From assembly GCA_030435675.1 (NCBI GenBank), contig CM059623.1, positions 11,248,012 to 11,312,011 on the forward strand: DNA of 64,000 nt, written 5' to 3'. The notes beneath the pieces were generated by a model. That model searched no databases. It was not told the DNA's origin and saw only the letters and a list, made by a program, of their open reading frames with translations. This document shows positions 10,374 to 20,319 of the stretch, piece by piece. The DNA comes from Steinernema hermaphroditum (Eukaryota > Nematoda > Chromadorea > Rhabditida > Steinernematidae). The number at the start of each line of letters is the position of its first letter. Within the stretch, counting starts at the first letter, position 1. The translations under genes and the position numbers were made by a program.

Positions 10374-11498
10374 ATGGACACTGTCCCCTACAACTTCGTG
10401 GACGCCGTCATTGATCTGTTCCCGCAACGAACCCTGAAAAGACCTCTGGCAGAGAACGTTAACAACACCATCTGGAAGGACGTCATCCAGCTGCACTACT
10501 ACAACCGTCGGTACTTCAACGTGTACATCGCGGAAGTAGACGATCGATTTCAAATCGTTTTTGAACGAGAGGGTAGTCCTGAACGAGCGACTATCCAGGA
10601 ATTGCGCCAAGTAGCTGGGCGCTATCTTCGTTTCTTACGAGTATGCAACTCGTATGGGGAAGATGAAGACGACAAGGTGCTCTATCTACAAAAAGATGAC
10701 CAAAAAACACTTCGGCAGATGCTATCCCCAGCGTTCGCCGTTAGCGGCGCCCAGTTGAGCATAGGCAGAACATCGGGAGCAGCGCAGAAATGGATCATGG
10801 AAGGTCTCTTCAGGAAGGTTTACTTTCACGAGCTAAATGTACCGTACATCGAAACAATAGCCGAAGAGTTCCTGAAGGACCAAATTGAAAAGAGTCCGGT
10901 ACTGCGCGGTATCAATCTTCTACACGATGGGCCGTGGCCTCTCTCCATTCTACCATATCTCAAGAAGTTCCTTCTGCAAACTGGCATGAAAAGGTACTTG
11001 CATGTCGACATTGGCGAAGAAAATGCCGTAGAAGGAAACATGAAGGAACATGAATTATTCACGGAAATTTTCGATTTTTGGAAAGCGAACAAAAGCTATG
11101 AGTGCTTTGTACAATACCTCCATAGCAACAGGGTGAAAAACGAGGACCTGAAGCCGTACTTTCAAGCAGTGCGGGTCGCATCGTATAAATGTCGAGAAGA
11201 AACTGGACACTGCTTACAAACCAAGGAAGCCACAGCCATATGTGCGGTATTTCCAAATCTCATCTACATAGATATTCACAAGTTCTGCAGATCGAAATTC
11301 TGCCACGTATGTTGGCGCCCGACTACTTCTGCCATGAACGTATCGCCAGGAAAGATGAGTACTTTGCATTTTATTCTACACATTTTGGTGACTGTTTTGA
11401 ATTTTTTGCTTATCCTTATTTTGGCCACGGGGTGTATGAGTATTATTTGTCTCAAGCTGGCATTGGACAACGGCTGGATACGAGCGATTGAAAAATGA
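10374..11498 (+). CDS. 374-aa orphan family protein, copy 1, with C-terminal membrane segment
   Basis: Single open exon beginning MDTVPYNFVDAVIDLF in the context CCAGCCATGG. It reads as a soluble alpha/beta protein of about 320 residues, followed by a hydrophobic stretch (residues about 332-360, FILHILVTVLNFLLILILA) that could be one transmembrane helix. Cys and His are dense around residues 270-305 (SYKCREETGHCL, KFCRSKFCHVCW). I do not recognise a named domain. The short N-terminal MDxVPxxFVD start recalls F-box-like families expanded in some nematodes, but that is weak. A second intact copy lies at 18744 with only a few percent difference, and fragments occur at 11.9, 12.7, 25.4 and 29.1 kb. 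The preserved frame in two copies argues for function or very recent duplication. Confidence 0.75.
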   Translation: MDTVPYNFVDAVIDLFPQRTLKRPLAENVNNTIWKDVIQLHYYNRRYFNVYIAEVDDRFQIVFEREGSPERATIQELRQVAGRYLRFLRVCNSYGEDEDDKVLYLQKDDQKTLRQMLSPAFAVSGAQLSIGRTSGAAQKWIMEGLFRKVYFHELNVPYIETIAEEFLKDQIEKSPVLRGINLLHDGPWPLSILPYLKKFLLQTGMKRYLHVDIGEENAVEGNMKEHELFTEIFDFWKANKSYECFVQYLHSNRVKNEDLKPYFQAVRVASYKCREETGHCLQTKEATAICAVFPNLIYIDIHKFCRSKFCHVCWRPTTSAMNVSPGKMSTLHFILHILVTVLNFLLILILATGCMSIICLKLALDNGWIRAIEK

Positions 11499-11881
11499 TC
11501 CATTGTAATGTTCGCAGGTGATGTGAATTTGTTAGTAAATGTGCTTGAATGCTTGCTACATCCATTCCTTGGTTTCATCCACCACATCCACACCACAGCC
11601 CGTGATCAGTGCGCCGAATGCCGTGAGAACGCAGAGTAACCCGGATGGGATATACAGGGTGACACCAAAATGCTGTCACAATATAAAACGTGTATAACTT
11701 CGCGAACAATTCAACAATTAAAATTTTATTGTAACTACAAGAAAGCGCAGGATTTAATATTCCATATAAGATGTCACAAATCCAGTTCGAAGTGACCTCC
11801 CTACGCAGAAATACAAGTATCCAAACGTTTCTCGTTGATTTCTCTCCGTGAGCAGGCGCCCAATCTGGAAAAAAATCTGGA
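11499..11881. other. Non-coding, 3' flank of orphan gene
   Basis: Only the first few tens of bases after the stop match the 3' flank of the second copy (19869 onward); after that similarity is lost. No gene is seen. Confidence 0.4.
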
Positions 11882-11931
11882 AATCTCATCTACATTCACA
11901 AGTTCTGTAGATCGAAGTTCTGCCACATACA
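11882..11931 (+). pseudogene. 50-bp fragment of the orphan gene
   Basis: AATCTCATCTACAT...CACAAGTTCTG matches the coding segment around 11260-11310 with small changes. It abuts the left end of the mariner remnant, showing that pieces of this gene are scattered around the transposon. Confidence 0.6.
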
Positions 11932-12714
11932 GGGTTGTCCATAAATACTGTCACGCATAAAAACAACACCAACTTTTCCCACGACTGACAAAACAACTCG
12001 TTTTTATACCTTTCGAAAGAGCATGAAATTCTGAACAAGTTACAATCAAGAACATTCGAAATGGCTTCCTCGGGCGGCGATACAGGGTCAAAAACGCCTC
12101 TGGAAATTCTTCAAGATTCCCGCAGCGACTTCCGTTATTTCCTTCCAAGCGGTCTGCAGAGCGCGCTTCACGGAATCCACACTAGCGTGGCTTGTAGAGC
12201 AGACTTTTTGCTCCAGGACTGACCAAATATCGAAGTTGAGAGAGTTGAAAAGCGGAAAGTGCGGCGGCCAAACATTTCTCCTCCGACTCAACTTTTCCCC
12301 AAATTCTTCCAATTCTTCCAGTAAACAATTCGTGTCCTTGGCTGCATGGCCAAGCGTTTAGTCCTACTGAAACGTCCATGCAGTGTTGGGGGGCAGACCT
12401 AGGACCCACGATTTCACCACGCCGCCCAGATCCAGGTTTTGGCAATTCTTACCATTGCAGGTTACCCTTTTTTCCATGGACTTCGAAGAAAACCAGCTCC
12501 AGGTTCCCAAGTTCAGAAACCCCGGCCCAAACCATGATGGATTGTGGGGAATGGCTCTTTTCGGCAGTGATGTTGCTGGGAAGGCCTTTCGGAAGAGGTT
12601 CACGGTGATCCCGGGTGTTTCCCAGCGGCTATACGGTGAAAATCTTCTAATACGAGAACAGAATGCTCTGGAGGCTCCCACTGCGGCCCTGGGCCTTCAT
12701 CTTCTTCGCTTTCT
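11932..12714 (-). mobile_element. Mariner-like element remnant (transposase 3' half)
   Basis: The left end CAGGGTTGTCCATAAATACTGTCA resembles mariner-family termini. On the minus strand the pieces KLVF-like ...VTCNGKNCQNLDLGGVVKSW, then VLGLPPNTAWTFQ (12681-12364), then NSLNFDIWSVLEQKVCST and VDSVKRALQTAWKEI (12312-12088) follow the order of mariner catalytic domains. Frameshifts separate them. The 5' half and the other terminus are missing; the sequence switches abruptly at about 12715 to an orphan-gene fragment. Confidence 0.6.
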
Positions 12715-13035
12715 CCAGGGTGACCAACGAGGACCTGAAGCCGTACTTTCAAGCAGTGCGGTTCGCATCGTATAAATGTCGAGAAGAAACTGGACACTGC
12801 TTACAAACCAAGGAAGCTATAGCCATATGTGCGGTACTTCCAGATCTCGTTTACATAAATATGCACAAGTTCTGCAGATCGAAATTCTGCCGCGTATGTT
12901 GGCGCTTGAATACTTCTGCTAGGAAAGTATCGTCAAGGAAAAAGATGAGTACTTTGCGTTTTTACTTTGCGGCCACGGGGTTTATGAGTATTATTTTTCT
13001 CAAGCTGGCATTGGACAACGGCTGGATACCAGCGA
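12715..13035 (+). pseudogene. 3' fragment of the orphan gene (part of a chimeric duplicate)
   Basis: Matches 19505-19850 of the second copy, starting at ACCAACGAGGACCTGAAGCC and ending in GACAACGGCTGGATACC. It carries an internal deletion that removes about half of the membrane-segment codons, and other small changes. An open frame runs on into the reverse complement of a CBS exon, so any product would be nonsense after the junction. Confidence 0.7.
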
Positions 13036-13383
13036 CAACCTTCTTTCCCTTGGGTAATCCTGCGGCTGCTTTACACGCAGCCCAAACATTGGCTCCGGAA
13101 GAGCCTCCGCAAAGGATTCCTTCTTCGCGGATCAGACGACGCGCCATTTCGAAGGCCGCTTTGTCATCGGCCTTTACCCATTCATCGATGAGTGATTTGT
13201 TCAACACCGCCGACTGGAAGTCACTTCCAATGCCCTCCAGCTCGTAGACTCCGGGCTCACTTTCGGGGTCGCTCAAGGTAGACTTCGCATGATCGACTCC
13301 AACAACTCTGCACTTCGGACACTCCTCCTTGATCTTCGTGATAACTCCACAGATCGTGCCTCCTGTGCCCACTCCAGCAACTG
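13036..13383 (-). pseudogene. cbs-1: CBS exon fragment (part of the same chimeric duplicate)
   Basis: Near-identical to 20458-20808, the interior of exon 6 of the CBS paralogue, in the same orientation. It encodes the stretch from [10 protein letters not shown] to the Gly-rich [15 protein letters not shown] region. No other exon is present. The left boundary joins the orphan-gene fragment through a few shared bases (GCGACAAC). The right boundary is where DIRS-type sequence starts. Clearly non-functional. Confidence 0.8.
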
Positions 13384-13672
13384 TAAAGGGAGCAAATCGA
13401 CGGGATTACGGTAGTTTCCCAGGCAGCAGTCTGCCATGTTGTGACTCACGCAACGACGAGCCAACAACAGAGAAGACCAAACGACCAGCTGACGACCATG
13501 CGACGAAGCGCCGACTTTCACGACTTTATTTCGCGAATCAAAAGCATTATGCCTTGCGCGACACCGAAAATAGACAAACAGAGGATGTTTGCCAGCTTGC
13601 ATCTGATGGTCCGTGTTCCGGGAGTTCCGTCATCGCTGCTCCTCAGAGCGTCGGCGACCTTCGGGATGACAT

Positions 13673-14113
13673 TTGACGCAGCGTCGGGAGTCGGATTCCT
13701 GGCGTCGGACATCTTGTTGTCAGCGGTGGTGGGACTACGGCTTCCGGGTGTCCCCTCTGGAAGCCGGAACAGTCACAACTGCCACGGGGTTTGCCTTGTT
13801 GGAAGCGTTCAAAGAGGTAGCTGACAAGGTAGACGCCCTTGAAGCGAAACAGCAACAAGTGCTAATGAAAGAGAAGCCTCTTAAGAGCACGCGCCTAGAT
13901 ATACAGGCTCAATTGAACGCCGACTGGGTGAATCGTCTGAACCAGGTGGCGGTCGACGTGGGAGAGCACGAAGAGCTCCGAGCGGTGATCGAAGATATTA
14001 AAGACCGCACCCTACTGCTTCGAAAAGGTGACGCCCAGCCGGGTTTCTTCAAGTTTTTCGAAGATAGGCAAGCGGCCCATCCAGATTTGCCCATGGCCAA
14101 TAGAAGCGGCTAA
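13673..14113 (+). pseudogene. DIRS gag-like region
   Basis: Encodes a helical segment (LLEAFKEVADKVDALEAKQQQ) followed by LDIQAQLNADWVNRLNQVA and an acidic, coiled stretch. It matches the gag remnant at 1.5-1.8 kb. No start codon is assured, and the frame closes at 14113 while gag-like sequence continues in another frame to about 14430. Confidence 0.5.
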
Positions 14114-14519
14114 ACCGGCGTCGGCAGCGGGTCCAGCGGGGAGGACGCGTCCCTTTCCCGTAAGCGAAGCGGTACATGAAGTCTCATGGCGCATGTCACA
14201 TTGCAGAGAAGCAGTGGAGGCGGGTCCCGCTCCTTCCCTGCGTGGAACTCCCGGAACCAAATGGTGGCCAGCCTCGCTGCAGAAGTACAACAACTCCGGA
14301 GCCAGGCGCTCTACGGCAGCAATGGTTTCGGCGGCATGCAACGCCTTGCTCGGACGCCAACGGTCTCCTGCTATAACTGCAAAGGATTTCGACACTGTCC
14401 CCAAGGCAATGCGTCAAGTCGTCAATAAAGAAAGTCGTCAGCGGCGTTCGCCATCACACTCTGTTGTCGGTAGGTTGCGCTTGAATTTAAAATTCTGGGT
14501 GTAGTTAAATGCGCCAGCG

Positions 14520-15736
14520 ATTACAAGGTAGCCTAAAGTAGTCAGTCCCATATCCGTCGTGCGTAAGCCAAGACTGATTGTAGACCTCTCATGGCTCAAC
14601 AAATTTCTCGAGGGAAAGACTGTAACTTTTGAACGTTTTGAAAACGTGGCTCAGATGATGCCGAAAAACGGCTTTATGTCGGCATTCGACATGATGTTCG
14701 GGTATCACCACATCGAAATTCGGCGCGAAGATAGGGAATTTTTGGGGATAGAGTGGGGCGGTAAATTTTACGTTTTCATCGTACTGCCCTTCGGCTTGGC
14801 GTCAGCGCCCATGGTGTTCACAAAACTTTTCCGACCTTTGCTAGGCAAATTGCGGTCAGCGGGTCTAATTTGCGCGTTATACCTTGACGACGGTTTGCTA
14901 ATGCTAAACTTGACGACGCGGCAGCGGCGGAGATAGTAAGGCGGGACTTAGCGCTGGCAGGAGTCTTGACATCCGACTCCAAGTGTCAATGGGAGTCAGT
15001 CCAGCGCCTTACCTGCTTGGGTTACGACATTGATTTGGATAAATTTTGCGTGTGCATCTCAGAAAAGCGCATATTTAAGTGGGAGTGTCGTGTGGCGGAC
15101 ATGCTCCAAACCAAAGCGCCCAGCAATCAGGAGCGCATGCAAATTGCGGGCACACTGGCGTCCGTAAGTCGTGTATTTGGACCAGTTACTTCTCTCAAGG
15201 CGTGTAGCATCCATGCAACGGTTCAGCAGATGGAGCTATGCACTGCGCGAGCGCGACAGCCGCTTTCAGAAGTGGAGAGGCGGGACCTTTCGTGGTGGTG
15301 GCAGAACGCGCGGAAACGAAATAGTAGATCGCTCGAGTTAGGGGGGTCCTCGCGTCGTTTGGCTACAGACGCGTCCGCAACGGGAGCAGGCGCGGTGTTG
15401 TGGTGCCGCGATGGAGCCATCATCCGCACTTCCATAAGTTTCGACGCGCGGGAAGCGTTAGAATCCTGTACATATCGGGAAGTGGCAGCGGTCTTATTCG
15501 CACTGGGGGCCTTCGCGAGTGAGTTAGGCGGGGTGCCCATCCTAGTACAAATAGACAACCTCGGAGCTGTGAGCGTCATAAAGAAAGGCAGTGCAGTGCC
15601 GCAGCTCCAGAAACTGGCCGACCGTATTTTCGCATTAACGGAAAGCCTAGGGTCCGAAATTGAGCCAGTGTGGGTTCCACGGAAGTTAAACACTCTAGCC
15701 GACGAGGCCAGCCGGTTGATTGACCGGGACGACTGA
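14520..15736 (+). pseudogene. DIRS reverse transcriptase-RNase H
   Basis: RT blocks: KPRLIVDLSWLN, FMSAFDMMFGYHHI, VLPFGLASAPMVFTKLF, and the catalytic LYLDDGLLM at about 14880. A 1-nt shift near 14903 moves the frame; it then continues AKLDDAAAAEIVRRDL...CLGYDIDL. RNase H residues are visible: LATDASATGAGAVLW (Asp), CTYREVAAVLFAL (Glu) and QIDNLGAVSVIKKG (Asp). The shift leaves the polyprotein non-functional unless frameshifting is used. Confidence 0.75.
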
Positions 15737-15739
15737 GGA

Positions 15740-16039
15740 ATCCAGGACGCATTATTCGAGCTGTGCGTTAGTCGGTGGGGTGTTCCATCAATCGATGTGT
15801 TCGCCAACAGTCGTAATTCCAAGTGCGTGCGCTTTTTATCCATATACGCAGATATAGGCGCCGAAGGAGTTGATGCATTTGCGTCGTCGTGGGCAGACGA
15901 ATTCGCGTGGGTAGTACCTCCGCCGCGGCTCATCTCGGAAGCGGTTGCGGCCATCAGACAGCAGCGCGCGAGGGCAATCCTCATCAACCCCACGTCCCCA
16001 TTCCCCTTTTGCTTCTTGCTCGTAAATGGATCTCCTTAG
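15740..16039 (+). pseudogene. DIRS C-terminal conserved block
   Basis: Frame encoding RWGVPSIDVFANSRNSKCVR, then VDAFASSWADEFAWVVPPP and ARAILINPTSPFPF. This is the region that follows RNase H in DIRS-group polyproteins (WG...D.FAS..N, GVDAF...W, PP..LI). It is separated from RNase H by a single TGA at about 15734. Confidence 0.6.
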
Positions 16040-16060
16040 GCTTCTTGCCTCCGTACGAAC

Positions 16061-16160
16061 TAAATAAAGCGACACCTGTTAGTGTGTAGGAGGAGGCGGT
16101 TAAGGGAGGAGAGGGATGACTTCGCCAGGGGATAGGCGAAGCTGAAATTCGCTTTTCCGC
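16061..16160. other. Junction between DIRS element and the next gene fragment
   Basis: Purine-rich GAGGAGG sequence; no DIRS coding similarity and no gene signal. It may hold the element's 3' end. Confidence 0.3.
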
Positions 16161-16616
16161 GTAGAGAAGCGTAGCGAATCGAAGAGGAAACGGCTGTCAA
16201 GAAAAAACGACGAAGCGAAGAAAGATTACGAAGTCATCGTAGAGAAGAACCCCTACGACCAGTGTTTCATTCCTAACATTATCAACCTCCAGAAGGCTGA
16301 AGGGTGGCCCATCGGAATGACCTGGAAACCGACGTGGCTCACCATGTGGATCACCTATCTGAAAAAGAAGGAGGAGGAGGAGGAAGGCAAAGAAGGCAAG
16401 GATGAGGAAGAAGGCAAGAAAAATGAAGAAGGCAAGGCAGAAAAAGAAGGTTACGAAGTTTTGGTTACGGAGCACGTCAGCTTCGGACCCTACGACAGAT
16501 GCGACACATATATAATCAGAGCCACTCAGAACGACACGTATATTGTCAATCACCCGAAGACTGGTGACAAATTCCTCCCGTCCAACCACTTTAGAGTTGG
16601 CGATCGTTATCCTTGA
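16150..16616 (+). CDS. Lys/Glu-rich unknown protein, 3' exon only
   Basis: An open frame from about 16150 reads VEKNPYDQCFIPNIINLQKA, then GMTWKPTWLTMWITYLKKK. It continues with a Glu/Lys/Gly-rich low-complexity stretch and ends in a compact region (HVSFGPYDRCDTYIIRATQN...VGDRYP) with TGA at 16614-16616. The motif PYD(Q/R)C occurs on both sides of the charged stretch, hinting at a repeated module. No Met lies upstream in frame before a stop at about 16143, so this must be a downstream exon (possible acceptor CCGCGTAG near 16166) or a fragment cut off by the neighbouring DIRS element. I do not recognise the family. Confidence 0.45.
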
Positions 16617-16781
16617 GCGGGGTTGTTGTTCGCCAAAGTCCTATAAATGGTATGCACTACGCGTTGCCCTCACATACAAAGCGAACCAATCGGAAACAAA
16701 TATTGCATGCGAGGTTAAGTACAATTAAAACAGTTCACAACAATAACCAGCATTATTCACATTAATTACAGAGTTCGGGCT

Positions 16782-17951
16782 TTATTCGGACGATGCTTCA
16801 GAAGTATGCGCATCTCGCTCCTGAGGAGCACCAACCGACTGATGGCGAGCCTGGCGGTTGACGAAGCGAGCACGCGTGGTTTGATCCTGACGGCGCCAAA
16901 CAAATCGCTTCATTGTACGAACCTTGCGTTCAAATGTCTAAGCAGTACATTCGCTAGCGTATTTTTAAAATACACAAAGCTAACCTTTTGCTCAGCATCA
17001 TCTTTCCACTCAATATTACCCTTCAACTCCTGACGAATCTTCATGATGGCCTTGCCACCGAGATTCTGGCCCTCCCAGAACGCCACGCGGCACGCTTCGT
17101 CGCGCGTAATACGCCAGCCAGTTCCAATAATCTTGTCCTGGGAAGCGACAGCAATGTACGTAGTTCCAGTAGCTACCAGCAACTTGTTGATCCAGGCGTT
17201 TTGGTCGAACTTGAGTTTCTGAGCGGCAATCCAATAGCCGAGCTTGACCTGAAACAACATTCTATCAACACATAGAACTCTGAACAAGGCCCACTTTCTC
17301 CCACTCCTTTTCGCTGAAGTTATTGATGGTGTCGGAAAGATCTAGAGCCTCACGTGACGTCTTGGACGAGGCCAAAATCTCCATCGCAGCCTTGTCACCA
17401 AAATGCTCAGCCATCTTGTACAAGTAGTAGCATTCGGCGGACATAAAGTGCCGGCCCGACTCCGGATCAGTGATGTTGACTTCAAAGCGCAGCGCGAACG
17501 GGTCACGGCCGGCTCCAACCAAGATGAAATCACGAGAGCGCCCGATTTCATCGTAATCAACCTGGGCTTCAGGAGGATACTCTTCTGATTCTGTGTCTGA
17601 TCCACCGACGTTGACATGCATATGGGACAATTTCTTGTGCAGGCCAGCGAGCTTCAGTTTCGTGTGCACACCATCCGTCTAAAGAAAACTATTCTCAAAA
17701 GGATTATCTCTCGCTTCTGCTACCTTCAGCTTGCGAACAGCAGTCACAAGATTGTTCTTGTCCTCAACGACGTCTGCAAGCTGCGTTCTCAACGACGCCA
17801 GCTCGTTCTTCAACGCGCTGAGCTGTTCGGAGAGCGTAGTGATCTGCGAGTCGGAGTTGTTCGTGTTCTTAGGCAGAGAAACTTCAGGTCCGACAGAGTG
17901 CTGTGGCTTCTTGAACTGGTGGTGGCGGTTTCCAACGACTGCTTTGTCCAT
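16782..17951 (-). CDS. NADAR-domain protein with N-terminal coiled coil (338 aa)
   Basis: Exons 17951-17724, 17678-17295, 17248-16985 and 16922-16782 sum to 1017 nt, all in phase 0. Residues about 30-76 form a leucine-rich coiled coil (TTLSEQLSALKNELASLRTQ). Residues about 120-285 fit the NADAR superfamily (formerly DUF1768, YbiA-like): HFMSAECYYLYKMAEHFGD, then KLKFDQNAW, then GTGWRITRDEACRVAFWEGQ and NLGGKAIMKIRQEL. Characterised NADAR proteins are N-glycosidases acting on ADP-ribose-type metabolites or adducts; that activity here is inferred from family only. The C-terminus is basic (FVWRRQDQTTRARF). The stop TAA overlaps an AATAAA signal, and a possible spliced-leader acceptor (ATTACAG) lies 18 nt before the ATG. 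The gene looks intact. Confidence 0.75.
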
Positions 17952-18743
17952 GATGCAGAGTTGTTCTGTAATTATTCATTAATTAGTTGCGACATTTGAG
18001 CACAATCAGCATATAGCACGCGCGCACGAATCGAAAAGCACCAGCAGCTAAGCGCAACAAGTTTCGAAACCGCACGTACAACGAATGACCTAGGGACCCA
18101 GCAGCAAGTGAAACCTAGCGAGCGTAGACCGTCTGAGCAGACTGTCTGAGGCAACCGCTTCGGAAGTTCCGCTTAAAGATTTGAGCAAGCGAATAAAGTG
18201 AAGCAAGTAAAAAGTCGGAGAAAACAAGAGAATGAGCGCAACTCTTTCGACCTGCCAAACGACGCTCAATTCCAACGAGTAAAGTTGCAGCTACGGACAC
18301 CGGACACCCGCTCAGCATGGCGGTCACGGTTCAACTGGACGATTCGCACGTATTTATTGTGTTGCCCGCTGTCTCTTCTGTCAGTCTAGTGTCTGTTTTT
18401 GCAGAAAAAGTGCACAGCGCAAGTGTCTCCTTCGCGCGCGGTTGGTAATTTCCGTTTTCCAGTGAGCTTCTAGCGGTTGTCCCGTTGTTGTGGCCAGAAT
18501 GTTCAGCAGAATTCGGCGAGATTTCTCGCGTCGAGATTTCGGAGCTGAGCTCGTTTATCGTAAACGCTATATTTTGGAATATTTTTGGAATGTCCTAAAA
18601 TATTGTGAAAGATGCTCCAATCCTGCCAAGATCTGGTTGAGATCTCTTACTTCTCACTGCACCTATTAGATGCTATTTCTCACTTTTGTGATGCGATCCT
18701 ATTTATTTAGAACGTAAATCCCGATCTATTCCGCCATCCAGCC
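17952..18743. other. Intergenic between NADAR gene and orphan copy 2 (divergent)
   Basis: No gene seen. It must hold the promoters of both flanking genes. The last 70 bases are similar to the region before copy 1 (TATTTATTTAGAACG). Confidence 0.5.
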
Positions 18744-19868
18744 ATGGACACTGTCCCCTACAACTTCGTGGACGCCGTCATTGATCTGTTCCCGCAACGA
18801 ACCCTGAAAAGACCTCTGGCAGAGAACGTTAACAACACCATCTGGAAGGACGTCATCCAGCTTCACTACTACAACCGTCGGTACTTCAACGTGTACATCG
18901 CGGAAGTAGACGATCGATTTCAAATCGTTTTTGAACGAGAGGGTAGTCCTGAACGAGCGACTATCCAGGAATTGCGCCAAGTAGCTGGGCGCTATCTTCG
19001 TTTCATACGAGTATGCAACTCGTATGGGGAAGATGAAGACGACAAGGTGCTCTATCTACAAAAAGATGACCAAAAAACACTTCGGCAGATGCTATCCCCA
19101 GCGTTCGCCGTTAGCGGCGCCCGGTTGAGCATAGGCAGAACATCGGGAGCAGCGCAGAAATGGATCATGGAAGGTCTCTTCAAGAAGATCTACTTTCACG
19201 AGCTAAATGTACCGTACATCGAAACAATAGCCGAAGAGTTCCTGAAGGACCAAATTGAAAAGAGTCCGGTACTGCGCGGTATCAATCTTCTACACGATGG
19301 GCCGTGGCCTCTCTCCATTCTACCATATCTCAAGAAGTTCCTTCTGCAAACTGGCATGAAAAGGTACTTGCATGTCGACATTGGCGAAGAAAATGCCGTA
19401 GAAGGAAACATGAAGGAACATGAATTATTCACGGAAATTTTCGATTTTTGGAAAGCGAACAAAAGCTATGAGTGCTTTGTACAATACCTCCATAGCAACA
19501 GGGTGAAAAACGAGGATCTGAAGCCGTACTTTCAAGCAGTGCGGTTCGCATCGTATAAATGTCGAGAAGAAACTGGACACTGCTTACAAACCAAGGAAGC
19601 CATAGCCATATGTGCGGTACTTCCAGATCTCGTTTACATAAATATCCACAAGTTCTGCAGATCGAAATTCTGCCGCGTATGTTGGCGCTTGAATACTTCT
19701 GCCATGAACGTATCGCCAGGAAAGATGAGTACTTTGCATTTTATTCTACACATTTTGGTGACTGTTTTGAATTTTTTGCTTATCCTTATTTTGGCCACGG
19801 GGTGTATGAGTATTATTTGTCTCAAGCTGGCATTTGACAACGGCTGGATGCGAGCGATTGAAGAATGA
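18744..19868 (+). CDS. 374-aa orphan family protein, copy 2
   Basis: Same length and frame as the copy at 10374, with roughly a dozen amino-acid changes scattered along the protein (for example RKVYF to KKIYF, and RVASYKC to RFASYKC). The features are the same: unknown soluble part, Cys-rich stretch, C-terminal hydrophobic segment. It lies tail-to-tail with the CBS paralogue (ends 452 bp apart), and this pair is the apparent source of the chimeric fragment at 12.7-13.4 kb. The family assignment is unknown to me. Confidence 0.75.
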   Translation: MDTVPYNFVDAVIDLFPQRTLKRPLAENVNNTIWKDVIQLHYYNRRYFNVYIAEVDDRFQIVFEREGSPERATIQELRQVAGRYLRFIRVCNSYGEDEDDKVLYLQKDDQKTLRQMLSPAFAVSGARLSIGRTSGAAQKWIMEGLFKKIYFHELNVPYIETIAEEFLKDQIEKSPVLRGINLLHDGPWPLSILPYLKKFLLQTGMKRYLHVDIGEENAVEGNMKEHELFTEIFDFWKANKSYECFVQYLHSNRVKNEDLKPYFQAVRFASYKCREETGHCLQTKEAIAICAVLPDLVYINIHKFCRSKFCRVCWRLNTSAMNVSPGKMSTLHFILHILVTVLNFLLILILATGCMSIICLKLAFDNGWMRAIEE

Positions 19869-20319
19869 TCCATTTTAATGTTCGCAGGTGATGTGAATTT
19901 GTTCATAAATGTGGTTGATTGTTTAGTGAAGTGAAGTCCATTTAAAGAAATTTTGTGAGAAACTGTCAGCTTTTGGCACTTTGGCATGTCATAGTCAAAA
20001 CTTCACTTGTTTACGGCAGGTTTTCCAACTGCAGTTTGACTTTGCGGCTTCATATTTACAGTCTCCTTTGAGGTGGCGCCAAGTCCACCGTACTCTTTAA
20101 ATTCGTATGGTCTTTATAGAGGCCACCGAACGCCTTTGTATTGTACTTTGTTTTTTGATTTTCCCGAGCAACCTGCTCTTTTCAGTTGCACAATGGGATT
20201 TTCCGTCGTGTTGCTTTCCCTGTTTAATGATACAGACATCAGGGTACGATGTTCACGGCGTCTATTTTACATATGAAATACCTACATTTACATATAAATA
20301 GCTCACAGATCACAAAATA
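19869..20319. other. Intergenic between convergent genes
   Basis: No gene or clear repeat. It is the segment missing from the chimeric duplicate at 13.03 kb. Confidence 0.5.

Larger units (their letters stand above)
13384..16060 (+). mobile_element. DIRS/PAT-like retrotransposon, incomplete
   Basis: Order on the plus strand: gag-like region (about 13800-14113), a zinc-knuckle-like CYNCKGFRHC near 14371, reverse transcriptase (14520-14936), then its continuation plus RNase H (14920-15736), then a conserved C-terminal block (about 15740-16039). The RT/RNase H order, the ending WVPRKLNTLADEASRLIDRDD and the next block containing VDAFASSW are typical of DIRS-group elements. PAT elements of this group are known from nematodes. 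No tyrosine recombinase or terminal split repeats could be identified, and there are several frameshifts. It starts exactly where the duplicated CBS fragment stops. Confidence 0.7.

Noticed and set aside
12663..13247. A 194-aa open frame across the chimeric duplicate
   Set aside because: Its first half is an orphan-gene fragment and its second half is antisense to a CBS exon; it is a by-product of the fusion.
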